The notes beneath the pieces were generated by a model. It did not search any database. It worked only from the letters and a program-made list of their open reading frames with translations, and was not told the DNA's origin. A stretch of DNA of 46,549 bases from Eudoraea sp. (GTDB lineage: Bacteria; Bacteroidota; Bacteroidia; Flavobacteriales; Flavobacteriaceae): positions 1-46,549 of the forward strand of contig JAHEHU010000015.1 of NCBI GenBank assembly GCA_024639765.1. The letters run 5' to 3'. Numbering within the stretch: position 1 is the stretch's first letter; each line of letters begins with the position of its first letter. Below, one piece after another: positions 34,425-43,946 of this stretch. Position numbers and translations under genes: made by a program.

Positions 34425-35510
34425 TTATTTGAAATTGATCTTCTTATCAATGATCTGTCTCATGGTAACATTCTCATAATTTCTTTTGACAAAATCTAAC
34501 GTAAGGTTCAGTATCTCCCCCATTGTTTTGCACTTTTTGAATTTTATATCATGAGTGAATTCGAAAATTTCCATCTTTAATCGTTCAACATTCTCCGGAA
34601 GGGAGATCTTATCTGTTTTGCAAGCACTCACAAGTCGTTTTATACGCTTATTGGCACTAATGATCCGTTTGGCAATTATAGAGCGTTCTTCAACCTTGTA
34701 TTGTTCAATGGAATTTTCGAGCAGTTTACTTGATACCAACTCTACCATCTTTAAATTTTCTTTAAAGAACTGAGGACGGTAGACATTGAGTTTTCCCTCA
34801 TAGCACTGCTGATCAAAATCAATGGCCCGTATTCTGTAAACAACATGGTCAAAATCATGGATAGGAATGATCACGTAGTTATAAGAACGCATGTCACCCA
34901 ATAATTGGATCATAGAGCGTTCATTGAACTTTACGAACTCTTTGGCTAACTGTGACTTTTCAGAATCAGAGCAATTGGGTAACATATTTTTTATAAAAAT
35001 ATCGCCCGGGATCCCTGCAATATGTTCCTCTATGAGTGTATTTTTAAAAACAAGGTAATTCAGGTTATAAGGGGAGAGCATATGCTCTAGTTCTAACCCA
35101 TAAATGCGCGAAGCATCAGCCTTTTTTACATAAAAATAAGTGAAGTTCTCATTTAAGATATTTCGAACCTTTATTCTAAAAGGTTTGGAGTTACCAAAGG
35201 TGCAATAATCCACCGCATCGATATTGAGATACTGAAAAATATGATCAGTGCCATCTGAATGTAGAATGGAGTAGACTTTTTTTAGACTTAGATCAATCTC
35301 TTTCCGGTCAGAATCGGAATAATACGCCCTCACCCATAAGGTATCTTCACCATCATCATCATAGACCACCACAGATCCTGCAAATCTGAGTAGATCCTCA
35401 TAAAAAATGGGAATCTCAATTTTCCTTTTGTATGTTTCCAGGAATGTTTCGAGTTTTTTGCTCACCGGAAAGGAGGGCTTTCTCTTGGACATCAGCCGTT
35501 GTTGAGTCAT
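34425..35510 (-). CDS. Unknown family; possible protein-kinase-like phosphotransferase (361 aa)
   Basis: I know no named family for this cytoplasmic protein. By eye it has a kinase-like order of residues: K129 or K130 in YFYVKKADASRI (beta-3 Lys), E140 or E142 in GLELEHML (helix C), a hinge-like LIEEHIAGIPGD at 159-170, then GDMRSYNYVI with D206 and N211, five residues apart as in the HRDxxxxN catalytic loop, and IDFDQ (D231/D233) in place of DFG. The loop between N211 and D231 is longer than usual. The C-terminal 100 residues are helical and Lys-rich. Residues 1-125 form a beta-rich N-lobe candidate. There is no membrane segment. It lies alone between convergent ndpA and the divergent ABC transporter. 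The gene is certain, the kinase fold is my inference. Confidence 0.8.
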   Translation of the reverse strand: MTQQRLMSKRKPSFPVSKKLETFLETYKRKIEIPIFYEDLLRFAGSVVVYDDDGEDTLWVRAYYSDSDRKEIDLSLKKVYSILHSDGTDHIFQYLNIDAVDYCTFGNSKPFRIKVRNILNENFTYFYVKKADASRIYGLELEHMLSPYNLNYLVFKNTLIEEHIAGIPGDIFIKNMLPNCSDSEKSQLAKEFVKFNERSMIQLLGDMRSYNYVIIPIHDFDHVVYRIRAIDFDQQCYEGKLNVYRPQFFKENLKMVELVSSKLLENSIEQYKVEERSIIAKRIISANKRIKRLVSACKTDKISLPENVERLKMEIFEFTHDIKFKKCKTMGEILNLTLDFVKRNYENVTMRQIIDKKINFK

Positions 35511-35596
35511 AGGAAATTACCTTTTATTTGATTCTTTTGTAACAATTTCTGGTTTTCTTCGTCAAGTTACTATAAACTGCCTAAACTATTAACTAT

Positions 35597-36499
35597 TTGG
35601 AAACGATTCTTACGGTCTCTAATCTTACAAAGAAGTTCGGATATCTTACCGCTGTGAAAGATCTTTCCTTTTCTATAGAAAAAGGCAATGTCTATGGAAT
35701 ACTAGGACCGAACGGCAGTGGCAAATCGACCACCCTTGGCATAGTCCTGAATGTTGTAAACCTCACAAGTGGATCATTTACATGGTTCGATGGGAAAACT
35801 ACAACCCATGATGCTTTAAAAAAGGTTGGCGCCATTATTGAACGTCCAAACTTCTATCCCTACATGTCCGCTTTAAAAAATCTCAAACTGGTTTGTAAGA
35901 TAAAAGGGGTCTCCGAGGATAAGATTGAGGATACGCTGAAACTGGTAGGGCTCTGGGAAAGGAAGAATAGTAAGTTTAAAACGTACTCCCTGGGGATGAA
36001 ACAGCGTTTAGCCATAGCCTCAGCACTGCTGAACGAACCGGAGATCCTCATTTTGGATGAGCCCACCAATGGACTCGACCCCCAAGGCATACATCAAATA
36101 CGGCAGATCATAAAAAAGATCGCTTCCAGGGGTACCACCATTTTATTGGCGTCACATCTACTGGACGAGGTTGAGAAAGTTTGTACCCATGTGGTGATCC
36201 TTAGAAAAGGAGAAAAACTATATGCGGGAAGGGTTGATAATATGTTGGCCAGTCATGGATATTTAGAACTAAAAAGTAATAAATCTGAGGCCCTTGTAAA
36301 GTTACTGGAAGAAGATCCGAGGTTTGGAAAGATAGAAGAAGAGAGTGGATTGATCACGGCAGTGTTAAATGAAAAAATGGATCCAGGGACCTTAAATGAA
36401 TTCTTATTTAAAAATGGTATCATCCTAACACATCTGGTGATGAGAAAAGAGAGTCTTGAGGAACAATTCCTAACACTTACAAAGAACATTAACAACTAA
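35597..36499 (+). CDS. ABC exporter ATP-binding subunit (BcrA type)
   Basis: A 300-residue ATPase. Walker A GPNGSGKST is at residues 37-45, the signature loop is YSLGMKQRLAIASALL, a form typical of bacitracin/lantibiotic-type and NatA-like exporters, and Walker B is ILILDEPTNGLDPQG with H-loop LLASHLLDEVEKV. A C-terminal extension of about 90 residues follows the H-loop region, as in BcrA. The start is TTG 35597 (METILTVSNLTKKFG): an in-frame TAA lies five codons upstream without ATG or GTG between. The permease begins 18 bases downstream, so the two make one transporter. Substrate is unknown. Confidence 0.92.
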   Translation: METILTVSNLTKKFGYLTAVKDLSFSIEKGNVYGILGPNGSGKSTTLGIVLNVVNLTSGSFTWFDGKTTTHDALKKVGAIIERPNFYPYMSALKNLKLVCKIKGVSEDKIEDTLKLVGLWERKNSKFKTYSLGMKQRLAIASALLNEPEILILDEPTNGLDPQGIHQIRQIIKKIASRGTTILLASHLLDEVEKVCTHVVILRKGEKLYAGRVDNMLASHGYLELKSNKSEALVKLLEEDPRFGKIEEESGLITAVLNEKMDPGTLNEFLFKNGIILTHLVMRKESLEEQFLTLTKNINN

Positions 36500-36517
36500 C
36501 AATACGGGTAAAATCCT

Positions 36518-37351
36518 ATGAAAAGGCTATTACAAATAGAGTTCATTAAGCTTTGGAACAACAGATCTAGCAAGTTCCTTATCATAGCTTATTTCGTGCT
36601 GCTTACGTCTATTGCCCTGGTGGCCGCCATCAAATTTGACATAGGCCCCATTAAATTTCATCTTGCGGAACAAGGCATCTTCAATTTTCCTTATATCTGG
36701 CACTTTAACACCTTCGTTACGGCCTTTTTTAAACTTTTCCTGGCAATAGTAATTGTCTCCATGATGTCTAATGAATACAGCAATAAGACCATCAAACAAA
36801 ACCTGATAGACGGACTTTCGAAGAAGGAATTTGTACTCTCAAAATTCCTGACGGTCATTTCGTTCGCTTTGATCTCTACGGTATTTGTTTTTGTGGTCTC
36901 CATGATCCTTGGACTTATTTATTCTGACTATAACGAGCTTTCCATTATTTTCTCGGATCTTGAATTTCTATTGGCATTCTTTATAAAATTGGTTGGGTTT
37001 TTCTCCTTCTGTTTATTTCTTGGGGTACTGGTAAAAAGATCGGCCTTTGCACTTGGATTCCTCATCTTATGGCAAGTATTTGAAGGATTTGTCAGAGGGA
37101 TGATCCGTTGGAAACTTTTCGATTCAGAAACTACTGATGCAGTTATGGGTTTCTTCCCGCTGAATTCTATGTTCAACCTTATCAAAGAACCCTTCACCCG
37201 CCTTAATGCAGTTCAGACGGTAGCTAGTCAAATTGGTGAAAAAGTAACCTTGAACTACCATGTTCACTGGTACGAGATCCTCATCGTCTTGGTCTGGACT
37301 TGGATTTTTGTCTATTTGTCCTATGTTTTATTGAAAAAGAGAGATTTGTAG
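36518..37351 (+). CDS. ABC-2 type transporter permease
   Basis: A 277-residue membrane protein with about six segments (first IIAYFVLLTSIALVAAIKF, last LIVLVWTWIFVYLSYVLL), pairing with the ATPase 18 bases upstream. A short cytoplasmic N-terminus (RLLQIEFIKLWNNRSSKF) and the NEYSNKTIKQNLIDGLSKKEF loop are characteristic of BcrB/NatB-like ABC-2 permeases. It could export a peptide, lipid or drug. The next gene (T9SS cargo) begins 26 bases after its stop, so the transcript may continue. Confidence 0.9.
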   Translation: MKRLLQIEFIKLWNNRSSKFLIIAYFVLLTSIALVAAIKFDIGPIKFHLAEQGIFNFPYIWHFNTFVTAFFKLFLAIVIVSMMSNEYSNKTIKQNLIDGLSKKEFVLSKFLTVISFALISTVFVFVVSMILGLIYSDYNELSIIFSDLEFLLAFFIKLVGFFSFCLFLGVLVKRSAFALGFLILWQVFEGFVRGMIRWKLFDSETTDAVMGFFPLNSMFNLIKEPFTRLNAVQTVASQIGEKVTLNYHVHWYEILIVLVWTWIFVYLSYVLLKKRDL

Positions 37352-37377
37352 TATATTGTAGTGTTTGCGAAGACACT

Positions 37378-40092
37378 ATGAAAAAGATCACCTCTTTCGT
37401 CCTTTTTGGGCTCCTATACCCATGCCTGCTCTTTAGTCAGGGAGAGACGTCTAATTGGTTTTTTGGAAACGGTGCAGGTATACTGTTTAACAATGACGGT
37501 AGTATTACCAATACAAAAAAAAGTAAGCTAGAAACCATAGAGGGTTGTGCAACCATCTCTGATGCCTTTGGTGGCCTCTTATTTTATACCGATGGGATCA
37601 CTGTTTATAACAAAAACCATGAGGTTATGCTATATGGGGAGGGCCTATTTGGCGATCCATCCAGCACTCAATCTGCCATGATCATTCCAAAACCAGAGGA
37701 TCCTGAGCTCTTTATTATCTTCACAGTAGATACGTCGCCCTTTGAGGGTGATCCCGATTATGGGCTCAATTATTCAATAGTGGATATCTCCGGGGACAGT
37801 GGATTGGGGGCCGTTATTCAGAAGAATATTCCACTCCTTGAAGATTGTTCGGAGAAAATTACTGCCGTTATCAAAAACTGTTTTGAGCAATCTATCTGGG
37901 TAGTTACACTTGCGTCTCAAAATGGAGAAAGTGGCGCTCTGAATACTTTTTATGCTTATGAGGTAAATGCCACAGGGGTTCTTGCGGCACCGGTTAAAAC
38001 AAGCTTTCCCAATCTGCAAATTGAAGATCCAAGGGGTTATCTAAAATTTTCACCTGACGGAACCAAATTAGCCGTTGCCAATTTTACGGACGGCCTCTTT
38101 ATTTATGATTTTGATAAAGCTACCGGGAGCATTACAAATCAGCAATCTTTAACGATCCCCGGTATAAACAAAAATCCTTACGGACTTGAATTTTCCCCGA
38201 ATAGCACTCTATTATATGTACATGCCACTAATGACATAGAAGGAAGTAGTAATCATTCTTCTTCCTTGTTGCAGTTCGATATTACAAGTGCAGATATTGA
38301 TGCGTCTTTGATAGAACTAGATAGTAGATCAATTTTCAGGGGCGCTTTACAGCAAGGCGAAAATGGAAAGATATATAGGACCATCACCAATAGCTATAAC
38401 GAGGGAACCCCCTATTTAGGAGTGATCAATAATCCGAATGAGGTGGGATCGGCTTCTGATTATAGTCACAATGCCGTGAATCTGAACGGTAAAAATGCAA
38501 TGCAGGGGTTACCTCCCTTCATTCAATCCTTCTTTGGCAATACGGACCTGATACAAAATACAAACGGAACAACAAGCAGTACTTTAACCTTGTGCAGCGG
38601 TGAACCATTGGTACTGGAAGCTGACAGTATTCCGGGGGCCACATATTTTTGGGAAAAGGACGGGATACCTATTGCATCTGCTGACACCCACATGTATACT
38701 ATAAGTACAACCTCGGATACAGATTCCGGAAGATATCGGGTAGAGATCCTTTCTGCTGATCCGTTGGAATGCCCAATCATTGGAGAATCCCTTATCAATA
38801 TATTACCCATTCCTGATCCGACCCTCACCTTAAGTCAGTGCGATGTGGGGCCAGATGACCCGACAGATGGCATTACTTTAATAAACCTGGATGAAATAAA
38901 TGACAATCCTGATCTGAATTTCTTTTTCTACGAAACACAGGCAGATAGAATTGCTGATAATCCTATTTCCAATAGTCAGAACTATATGAACACCCAACCA
39001 TTCAATCAAGTTTTGTACTATAAAGTAGTGAATACGTTAGGTTGTACCAATACGGGTGAAATATCATTGGAGGTAACACCGGCTGCCATAGTTCCCAGTA
39101 ACTTCAGTCCCGTTTATACATGTGATGACTATCCATTGGATGATGTATTGGAGAGTAGTTTCAACCTTGAGACCATCCTTGAGAATTATACCGATCCCCT
39201 GACCACCGTAGCGTTATATGCAAGTATTAGTGACGCAGCATCACAAATAAATGAACTTACGGAACTCTCATTGACCACAAGCTCAACATTCCTTTATGCC
39301 CGACTTTCAGAAGGAAATGTATGCCTTGGCATTGAAGCCATAGAACTCATTGTAAACGCCTCGCCTGTCCCGGCAATGGAAGAGACCTATATTCTTTGTT
39401 CGGATAACGGAACGGTGCTGCTGGAAGGGCCTGATGGCTTTGATTCCTATCGCTGGTTCAAAAAGACAGGATCCGGAAATATCGACATTGGAAACGGACA
39501 GGATATCATCTTGACGGAGCTGGGTTTTTACGAATTACAAACCAGTTATGTATATGACAACAATGGCAGTGAAGTTAATTGTGGCAACAGCGCGAGTTTT
39601 CAACTTGTTTCTTCCACAAGAGCAGTTATCAATGACATAGAAATTCGGGATTTTGCTGCGAATAATACGGTTGAAATATCGGTAAGCGGCAATGGCAACT
39701 ATGAATTTTCCATGGATGGGATAAATTACCAGCAACGTCCTTATTTTTCTAATGTACTTCCTGGATTTGCCCGGGTATATGTTAGAGATACCAAGGGGTG
39801 TGGCGTTACAGAAAAAGAGATCGCCTTAATGGGCTATCCAAAGTTCTTCACACCTAATGGTGATGGTATAAATGACTATTGGCAACTTACCGGATTCAGT
39901 GAACAATTCCAGTCAGATGCCTTTGTGGGGATCTATGACAGGTATGGGACCTTTGTAGCCCAAATTCGAACTGAGGATATTGGGTGGAACGGAAATGTGA
40001 ATTCAAAAATAATGCCTGCAGACGATTACTGGTTTAGAGTACGATTAGAAGACGGACGAGAAGTTCAGGGTCATTTTACCCTTAAACGCTAA
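37378..40092 (+). CDS. T9SS type B cargo protein with propeller-like N-terminus
   Basis: A 904-residue secreted protein. A signal peptide (SFVLFGLLYPCLLFSQG) is followed by NWFFGNGAGILFNNDGSI, a start common in large gliding-associated proteins, then about 370 residues with beta-propeller features (FSPDGTKLAVANF, FSPNSTLLYVHA). An Ig-like region follows (LCSGEPLVLEADSIPGATYF), then two more beta-rich modules. The last ~85 residues are the gliding-motility-type C-terminal domain (YPKFFTPNGDGINDYWQ ... WFRVRLEDGREVQGHFTLKR), the signal for T9SS export (CTD-B). ATG 37378 gives a canonical signal peptide; a start at 37300 would overlap the permease. Probably cell-surface or released; function unknown. 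Confidence 0.91.
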   Translation: MKKITSFVLFGLLYPCLLFSQGETSNWFFGNGAGILFNNDGSITNTKKSKLETIEGCATISDAFGGLLFYTDGITVYNKNHEVMLYGEGLFGDPSSTQSAMIIPKPEDPELFIIFTVDTSPFEGDPDYGLNYSIVDISGDSGLGAVIQKNIPLLEDCSEKITAVIKNCFEQSIWVVTLASQNGESGALNTFYAYEVNATGVLAAPVKTSFPNLQIEDPRGYLKFSPDGTKLAVANFTDGLFIYDFDKATGSITNQQSLTIPGINKNPYGLEFSPNSTLLYVHATNDIEGSSNHSSSLLQFDITSADIDASLIELDSRSIFRGALQQGENGKIYRTITNSYNEGTPYLGVINNPNEVGSASDYSHNAVNLNGKNAMQGLPPFIQSFFGNTDLIQNTNGTTSSTLTLCSGEPLVLEADSIPGATYFWEKDGIPIASADTHMYTISTTSDTDSGRYRVEILSADPLECPIIGESLINILPIPDPTLTLSQCDVGPDDPTDGITLINLDEINDNPDLNFFFYETQADRIADNPISNSQNYMNTQPFNQVLYYKVVNTLGCTNTGEISLEVTPAAIVPSNFSPVYTCDDYPLDDVLESSFNLETILENYTDPLTTVALYASISDAASQINELTELSLTTSSTFLYARLSEGNVCLGIEAIELIVNASPVPAMEETYILCSDNGTVLLEGPDGFDSYRWFKKTGSGNIDIGNGQDIILTELGFYELQTSYVYDNNGSEVNCGNSASFQLVSSTRAVINDIEIRDFAANNTVEISVSGNGNYEFSMDGINYQQRPYFSNVLPGFARVYVRDTKGCGVTEKEIALMGYPKFFTPNGDGINDYWQLTGFSEQFQSDAFVGIYDRYGTFVAQIRTEDIGWNGNVNSKIMPADDYWFRVRLEDGREVQGHFTLKR

Positions 40093-40095
40093 GGT

Positions 40096-41883
40096 ATGGA
40101 CCATATAAGATCAACATACCAAAAGAAAACTTGGCGACATAGCCCAATTAAGTTCGTTATTTTGATCTTCTTACTTTCACAGTTTGCCTATTCCCAGCAA
40201 TGTCCCTCACAGGTCCTTACCAGTCCCTTAAATGGTACCGTGGATGTTGCAATAGATGCAAACATCTCATGGAACGCCGTAGCCAACATTCCGGCATATA
40301 AAATATCCCTTGGTACTTCTCCGGGTGGGACCGATATCTTAAATGAGAAATTTGTAGGCAGCGCCACCACATACAATCCTCCCCTGGGGCTACCGGAAAA
40401 TACACTGATCTATGTGACCATTACCCTCTTCGATTTCCAGAATGGAAATATTGAAATACCTTGTACCAGTGAGTACTTTACAACAGCATCTATAACAGAA
40501 ATCCCGGAATGCACGTCACTCAATAGACCTGTGAATAATGCAGTAGATGTAAATCCATCTACCAATATCAGCTGGCTTTATAGAACAGGGGCTACAGGGT
40601 ACAGATTGACAGTAGGCACATCCCCCGGAGGGAATGATCTTGTAGATAATGTGGATCTGGGTAATAATTTGAATTATACACCGGTTCCGGAACTTCCACC
40701 AAATACAACTATCTATGTACAGATTATTCCATATAACCTACTAGGAGATGCACTTCTCTGCAATGAATTCAATTTTACGACCAGTGAAATAGCAGTGTTG
40801 CCAGGCTGCACATCCATGATTTCTCCAGCTAATGGTGCTACTAATGTCCCCCTGACACCTATTCTGGAATGGGGAGAAGTTCCAGGAGCAACCGGGTACC
40901 GAATTACTGTGGGAAATTCTCCATTCACAGCCGAAATTCTGGACAATGTTGCGTTTCCAGCAGTTGCACAGACAGGAATTTTGGAATTGGAAGGAAATCA
41001 GACTTTCTTTATAACCATTGTTCCCTTTAATGAAGCAGGGGAAGCCATTGGCTGCGAACAAGAGATATTTTCCACACTGCAGGGATGCGGACCGTTTTTT
41101 GATCCTGCCACAGGGGATTTAATAACGCTCAATCCGGAGATCAATTTTCCAAATACCATCGCTACCTGTGCAGGTGATTTTCCACTGTCGTATACAACTT
41201 CTGATACCGCCGACGGATATCGCTGGTATAGAATTGATAGTAATGGTAATGAATCACTAATTTCCAGTCTTTCTAATGTTACGTTCAGCGCACCCGGGGA
41301 TTATCGCTATGAGGCATATAATCTTATTCCTCAAAGTGGGAATCTGGAATGTCCTTCCTCTCAGATTTTCTCGGTGAGGAGCTCAGAAATTCCTGTGATC
41401 ACCGATGTAAACGTTACGGAGCAAGCCACCGGAATTCGGATAAGCGTACTTGTATCGGGTATGGGAGATTACGAATTCTCAATTGATAATATCAATGGGC
41501 CTTACCAGAACAGCAACACCTTTAACAATATTCCATATGGTACACATAGGCTCTATGTAAGGGACAAAAATGGTTGCGGTATTGCAGAGGAGCAGATCAT
41601 TCAGGATCTTAGCCTGGAGGGTTTTCCTAAATTTTTCTCTCCGAACGGAGATGGGGTAAATGACTACTGGCAATACATCCCTCCGGAGATGAGTGGAGAC
41701 CTTACGCTGATAGCTATTGAGATCTACAACAGATATGGGCAATTATTGGTGCAAATAGATCCAACATCGAGGGGATGGGATGGCACCATCAATGGTGGCT
41801 CACTCCCGGCTGCGGACTATTGGTTTAGAGCCATAGACAATGATAATAGTGAATTGATAGGACATTTCTCATTGAAACGATGA
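40096..41883 (+). CDS. T9SS type B cargo protein with three tandem Ig/FN3-like repeats
   Basis: A 595-residue secreted protein. After the signal peptide (VILIFLLSQFAYSQ) come three repeats of 103, 99 and 93 residues (36-138, 139-237, 238-330). Each begins with a Cys-led C.S...P.N..VDV line, has a W at position 23-24 and a YRLTVGTSPGG-type strand, like fibronectin/Big-type adhesin modules. About 175 residues of linker domain follow, and the end is the gliding-type CTD (FPKFFSPNGDGVNDYWQ ... WFRAIDNDNSELIGHFSLKR). The last ~160 residues resemble those of the gene just upstream, so the pair likely arose by duplication of the tail. It starts 3 bases after that gene's stop. A surface adhesin is plausible. 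Confidence 0.9.
   Translation: MDHIRSTYQKKTWRHSPIKFVILIFLLSQFAYSQQCPSQVLTSPLNGTVDVAIDANISWNAVANIPAYKISLGTSPGGTDILNEKFVGSATTYNPPLGLPENTLIYVTITLFDFQNGNIEIPCTSEYFTTASITEIPECTSLNRPVNNAVDVNPSTNISWLYRTGATGYRLTVGTSPGGNDLVDNVDLGNNLNYTPVPELPPNTTIYVQIIPYNLLGDALLCNEFNFTTSEIAVLPGCTSMISPANGATNVPLTPILEWGEVPGATGYRITVGNSPFTAEILDNVAFPAVAQTGILELEGNQTFFITIVPFNEAGEAIGCEQEIFSTLQGCGPFFDPATGDLITLNPEINFPNTIATCAGDFPLSYTTSDTADGYRWYRIDSNGNESLISSLSNVTFSAPGDYRYEAYNLIPQSGNLECPSSQIFSVRSSEIPVITDVNVTEQATGIRISVLVSGMGDYEFSIDNINGPYQNSNTFNNIPYGTHRLYVRDKNGCGIAEEQIIQDLSLEGFPKFFSPNGDGVNDYWQYIPPEMSGDLTLIAIEIYNRYGQLLVQIDPTSRGWDGTINGGSLPAADYWFRAIDNDNSELIGHFSLKR
40201..41085 (+). repeat. Three tandem protein-level repeats within the second T9SS gene
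   Basis: Repeat units are at 40201-40509, 40510-40806 and 40807-41085. All begin at a TGC/TGT Cys codon and share P.NG.VDV, ISW/LEW, and the segment around YRLTVGTSPGG. The third is most diverged near its SP segment. The repeats are visible in protein and not obviously identical in DNA. Confidence 0.85.
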
Positions 41884-41943
41884 TGTTTAAAAAACTATAC
41901 GTACAGTGATCATCAAACCAAGCGTCTTTAGTAATTTTACGGA

Positions 41944-43932
41944 ATGAAATTTAATGTCGTTTCTGATTTCAAGCCTACGGGAGATCAGCCTGAAGCTATA
42001 CAGCAACTGGTAGACGGGTTGAATGAGGGTGAACGGTACCAGACCTTACTGGGGGTGACCGGATCAGGAAAGACCTTTACTGTGGCCAATGTGATTGAAA
42101 GGGTACAAAAGCCAACCTTGGTGCTTGCCCATAACAAGACATTGGCCGCCCAACTGTATTCGGAGTTTAAGCAATTTTTTCCCAACAATGCAGTGGAGTA
42201 CTTTGTCTCTTATTATGATTACTACCAGCCTGAAGCCTATATCCCCACCAGCGGACTTTATATTGAAAAGGATCTATCCATAAATGAGGATATAGAAAAA
42301 TTACGTCTAAGTGCAACCTCCTCCTTACTTTCAGGGAGAAGGGATGTTTTGGTGGTAGCTTCCGTTTCCTGCCTCTACGGAATTGGTAACCCAGTGGAGT
42401 TTCAGAAGAATGTGATCACCATTCGCAAGGATCAGGTCATCGCCAGAACCAAATTCCTTCATCAGTTGGTGCAAAGTCTCTATTCCAGGACCACTGCTGA
42501 TTTTAAGAATGGGAATTTCAGGGTCAAGGGAGATGTGGTAGATGTCTTCCCAAGCTATGCAGATCATGCTTTCAGAATACACTTTTTTGGGGATGAAATT
42601 GAAGAAATAGAGGCGTTTGACCCATTTAATAATACCTTGCTTGAGGTCTATGACACCTTAAATATTTACCCGGCAAATATGTTTGTGACCTCTCCGGATA
42701 TTCTTCAGAATGCGATACATCAAATTCAACATGACCTGGTTAACCAGATCGCTTATTTCTCAGAAATTGGCAAGCCCCTGGAGGCTAAAAGACTGGAAGA
42801 ACGCACCAATTTTGATCTTGAGATGATCCGGGAACTGGGGTATTGCTCAGGTATTGAAAATTATTCGAGATACCTGGATGGCAGGGAACCGGGAACCCGA
42901 CCTTTTTGTCTTCTGGATTATTTTCCGGACGATTATCTGATGATAGTGGATGAGAGCCATGTTACCATTCCTCAGGTGCATGCCATGTATGGTGGGGACA
43001 GATCCAGGAAAGAAAATTTGGTAGATTACGGCTTCCGACTCCCGGCGGCCATGGATAACCGACCCTTAAAATTTGAAGAATTTGAAGCATTGCAAAATCA
43101 GGCCATTTTTGTGAGTGCCACACCCGCAGACTATGAACTTCAATTAAGTCAGGGCGTCTATGTGGAACAGGTCATTAGGCCTACTGGTTTGCTGGATCCA
43201 GTGATCGAAGTACGCCCCAGCAAGAATCAGATAGATGATTTGGTGGAAGAGATACAACAACGTGTGGAAAAAGATGAACGTACCCTGGTAACCACTCTTA
43301 CCAAAAGAATGGCGGAGGAACTGGCCAAATATCTTACACGGATCAACGTGCGGTGCCGATATATCCATAGCGATGTAGATACCCTGGAGCGGGTAGAAAT
43401 TATGCAAGATCTGAGAAAAGGGATCTTTGATGTACTGATTGGAGTGAATCTACTTAGGGAGGGTCTTGATCTCCCGGAAGTTTCGTTGGTGGCTATTCTG
43501 GACGCCGATAAGGAAGGATTCTTGCGGAGTAACCGATCGCTGACACAAACGGTTGGAAGGGCAGCTAGGCATTTGAATGGTAAAGCGATCATGTATGCGG
43601 ATAAGATCACTGACAGCATGAAAAAGACCATCGATGAAACTACCTACAGGAGGGAAAAACAAACCAATTACAACAAAGAGAATAATATCACCCCAACCTC
43701 ACTTAATAAAAGTCTGGACAATGCACTGGCTAAAAACTCAGTATCTACATATCACTTTATTAAAGAAGAACTAAGAGCTGCAGAACCAGATTTGGAATAC
43801 CTTACCAAAGAACAGAAAGAAAAAATGATCCGAACTAAACGCAAAGCAATGGAAAAAGCAGCCAAAGAACTCGATTTTATGCTTGCGGCTAAGCTCAGGG
43901 ATGAAATTAAAAGTCTTCAAAAACAGGATTAA
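41944..43932 (+). CDS. uvrB: UvrABC excinuclease subunit B
   Basis: The damage-verifying helicase-like subunit of nucleotide excision repair. At 662 residues it has the full set: Walker A GVTGSGKT (residues 37-44), the beta-hairpin signature [11 protein letters not shown], the DEAD-like motif [33 protein letters not shown], the C-terminal helicase motifs ([20 protein letters not shown] and QTVGRAARH) and a UVR domain ([22 protein letters not shown]). The ATG at 41944 is 60 bases after the T9SS gene; TAATTTTA directly upstream is one base from the -7 consensus. It stands at the start of a short pair with the M20 gene. Confidence 0.98.
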   Translation: MKFNVVSDFKPTGDQPEAIQQLVDGLNEGERYQTLLGVTGSGKTFTVANVIERVQKPTLVLAHNKTLAAQLYSEFKQFFPNNAVEYFVSYYDYYQPEAYIPTSGLYIEKDLSINEDIEKLRLSATSSLLSGRRDVLVVASVSCLYGIGNPVEFQKNVITIRKDQVIARTKFLHQLVQSLYSRTTADFKNGNFRVKGDVVDVFPSYADHAFRIHFFGDEIEEIEAFDPFNNTLLEVYDTLNIYPANMFVTSPDILQNAIHQIQHDLVNQIAYFSEIGKPLEAKRLEERTNFDLEMIRELGYCSGIENYSRYLDGREPGTRPFCLLDYFPDDYLMIVDESHVTIPQVHAMYGGDRSRKENLVDYGFRLPAAMDNRPLKFEEFEALQNQAIFVSATPADYELQLSQGVYVEQVIRPTGLLDPVIEVRPSKNQIDDLVEEIQQRVEKDERTLVTTLTKRMAEELAKYLTRINVRCRYIHSDVDTLERVEIMQDLRKGIFDVLIGVNLLREGLDLPEVSLVAILDADKEGFLRSNRSLTQTVGRAARHLNGKAIMYADKITDSMKKTIDETTYRREKQTNYNKENNITPTSLNKSLDNALAKNSVSTYHFIKEELRAAEPDLEYLTKEQKEKMIRTKRKAMEKAAKELDFMLAAKLRDEIKSLQKQD

Positions 43933-43946
43933 CTAAAACCGGGACC

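Noticed and set aside
43227-43631. 134-residue minus-strand frame within uvrB
   Set aside because: Antisense of conserved UvrB motifs; Ser/Arg-rich composition is typical of a shadow frame.
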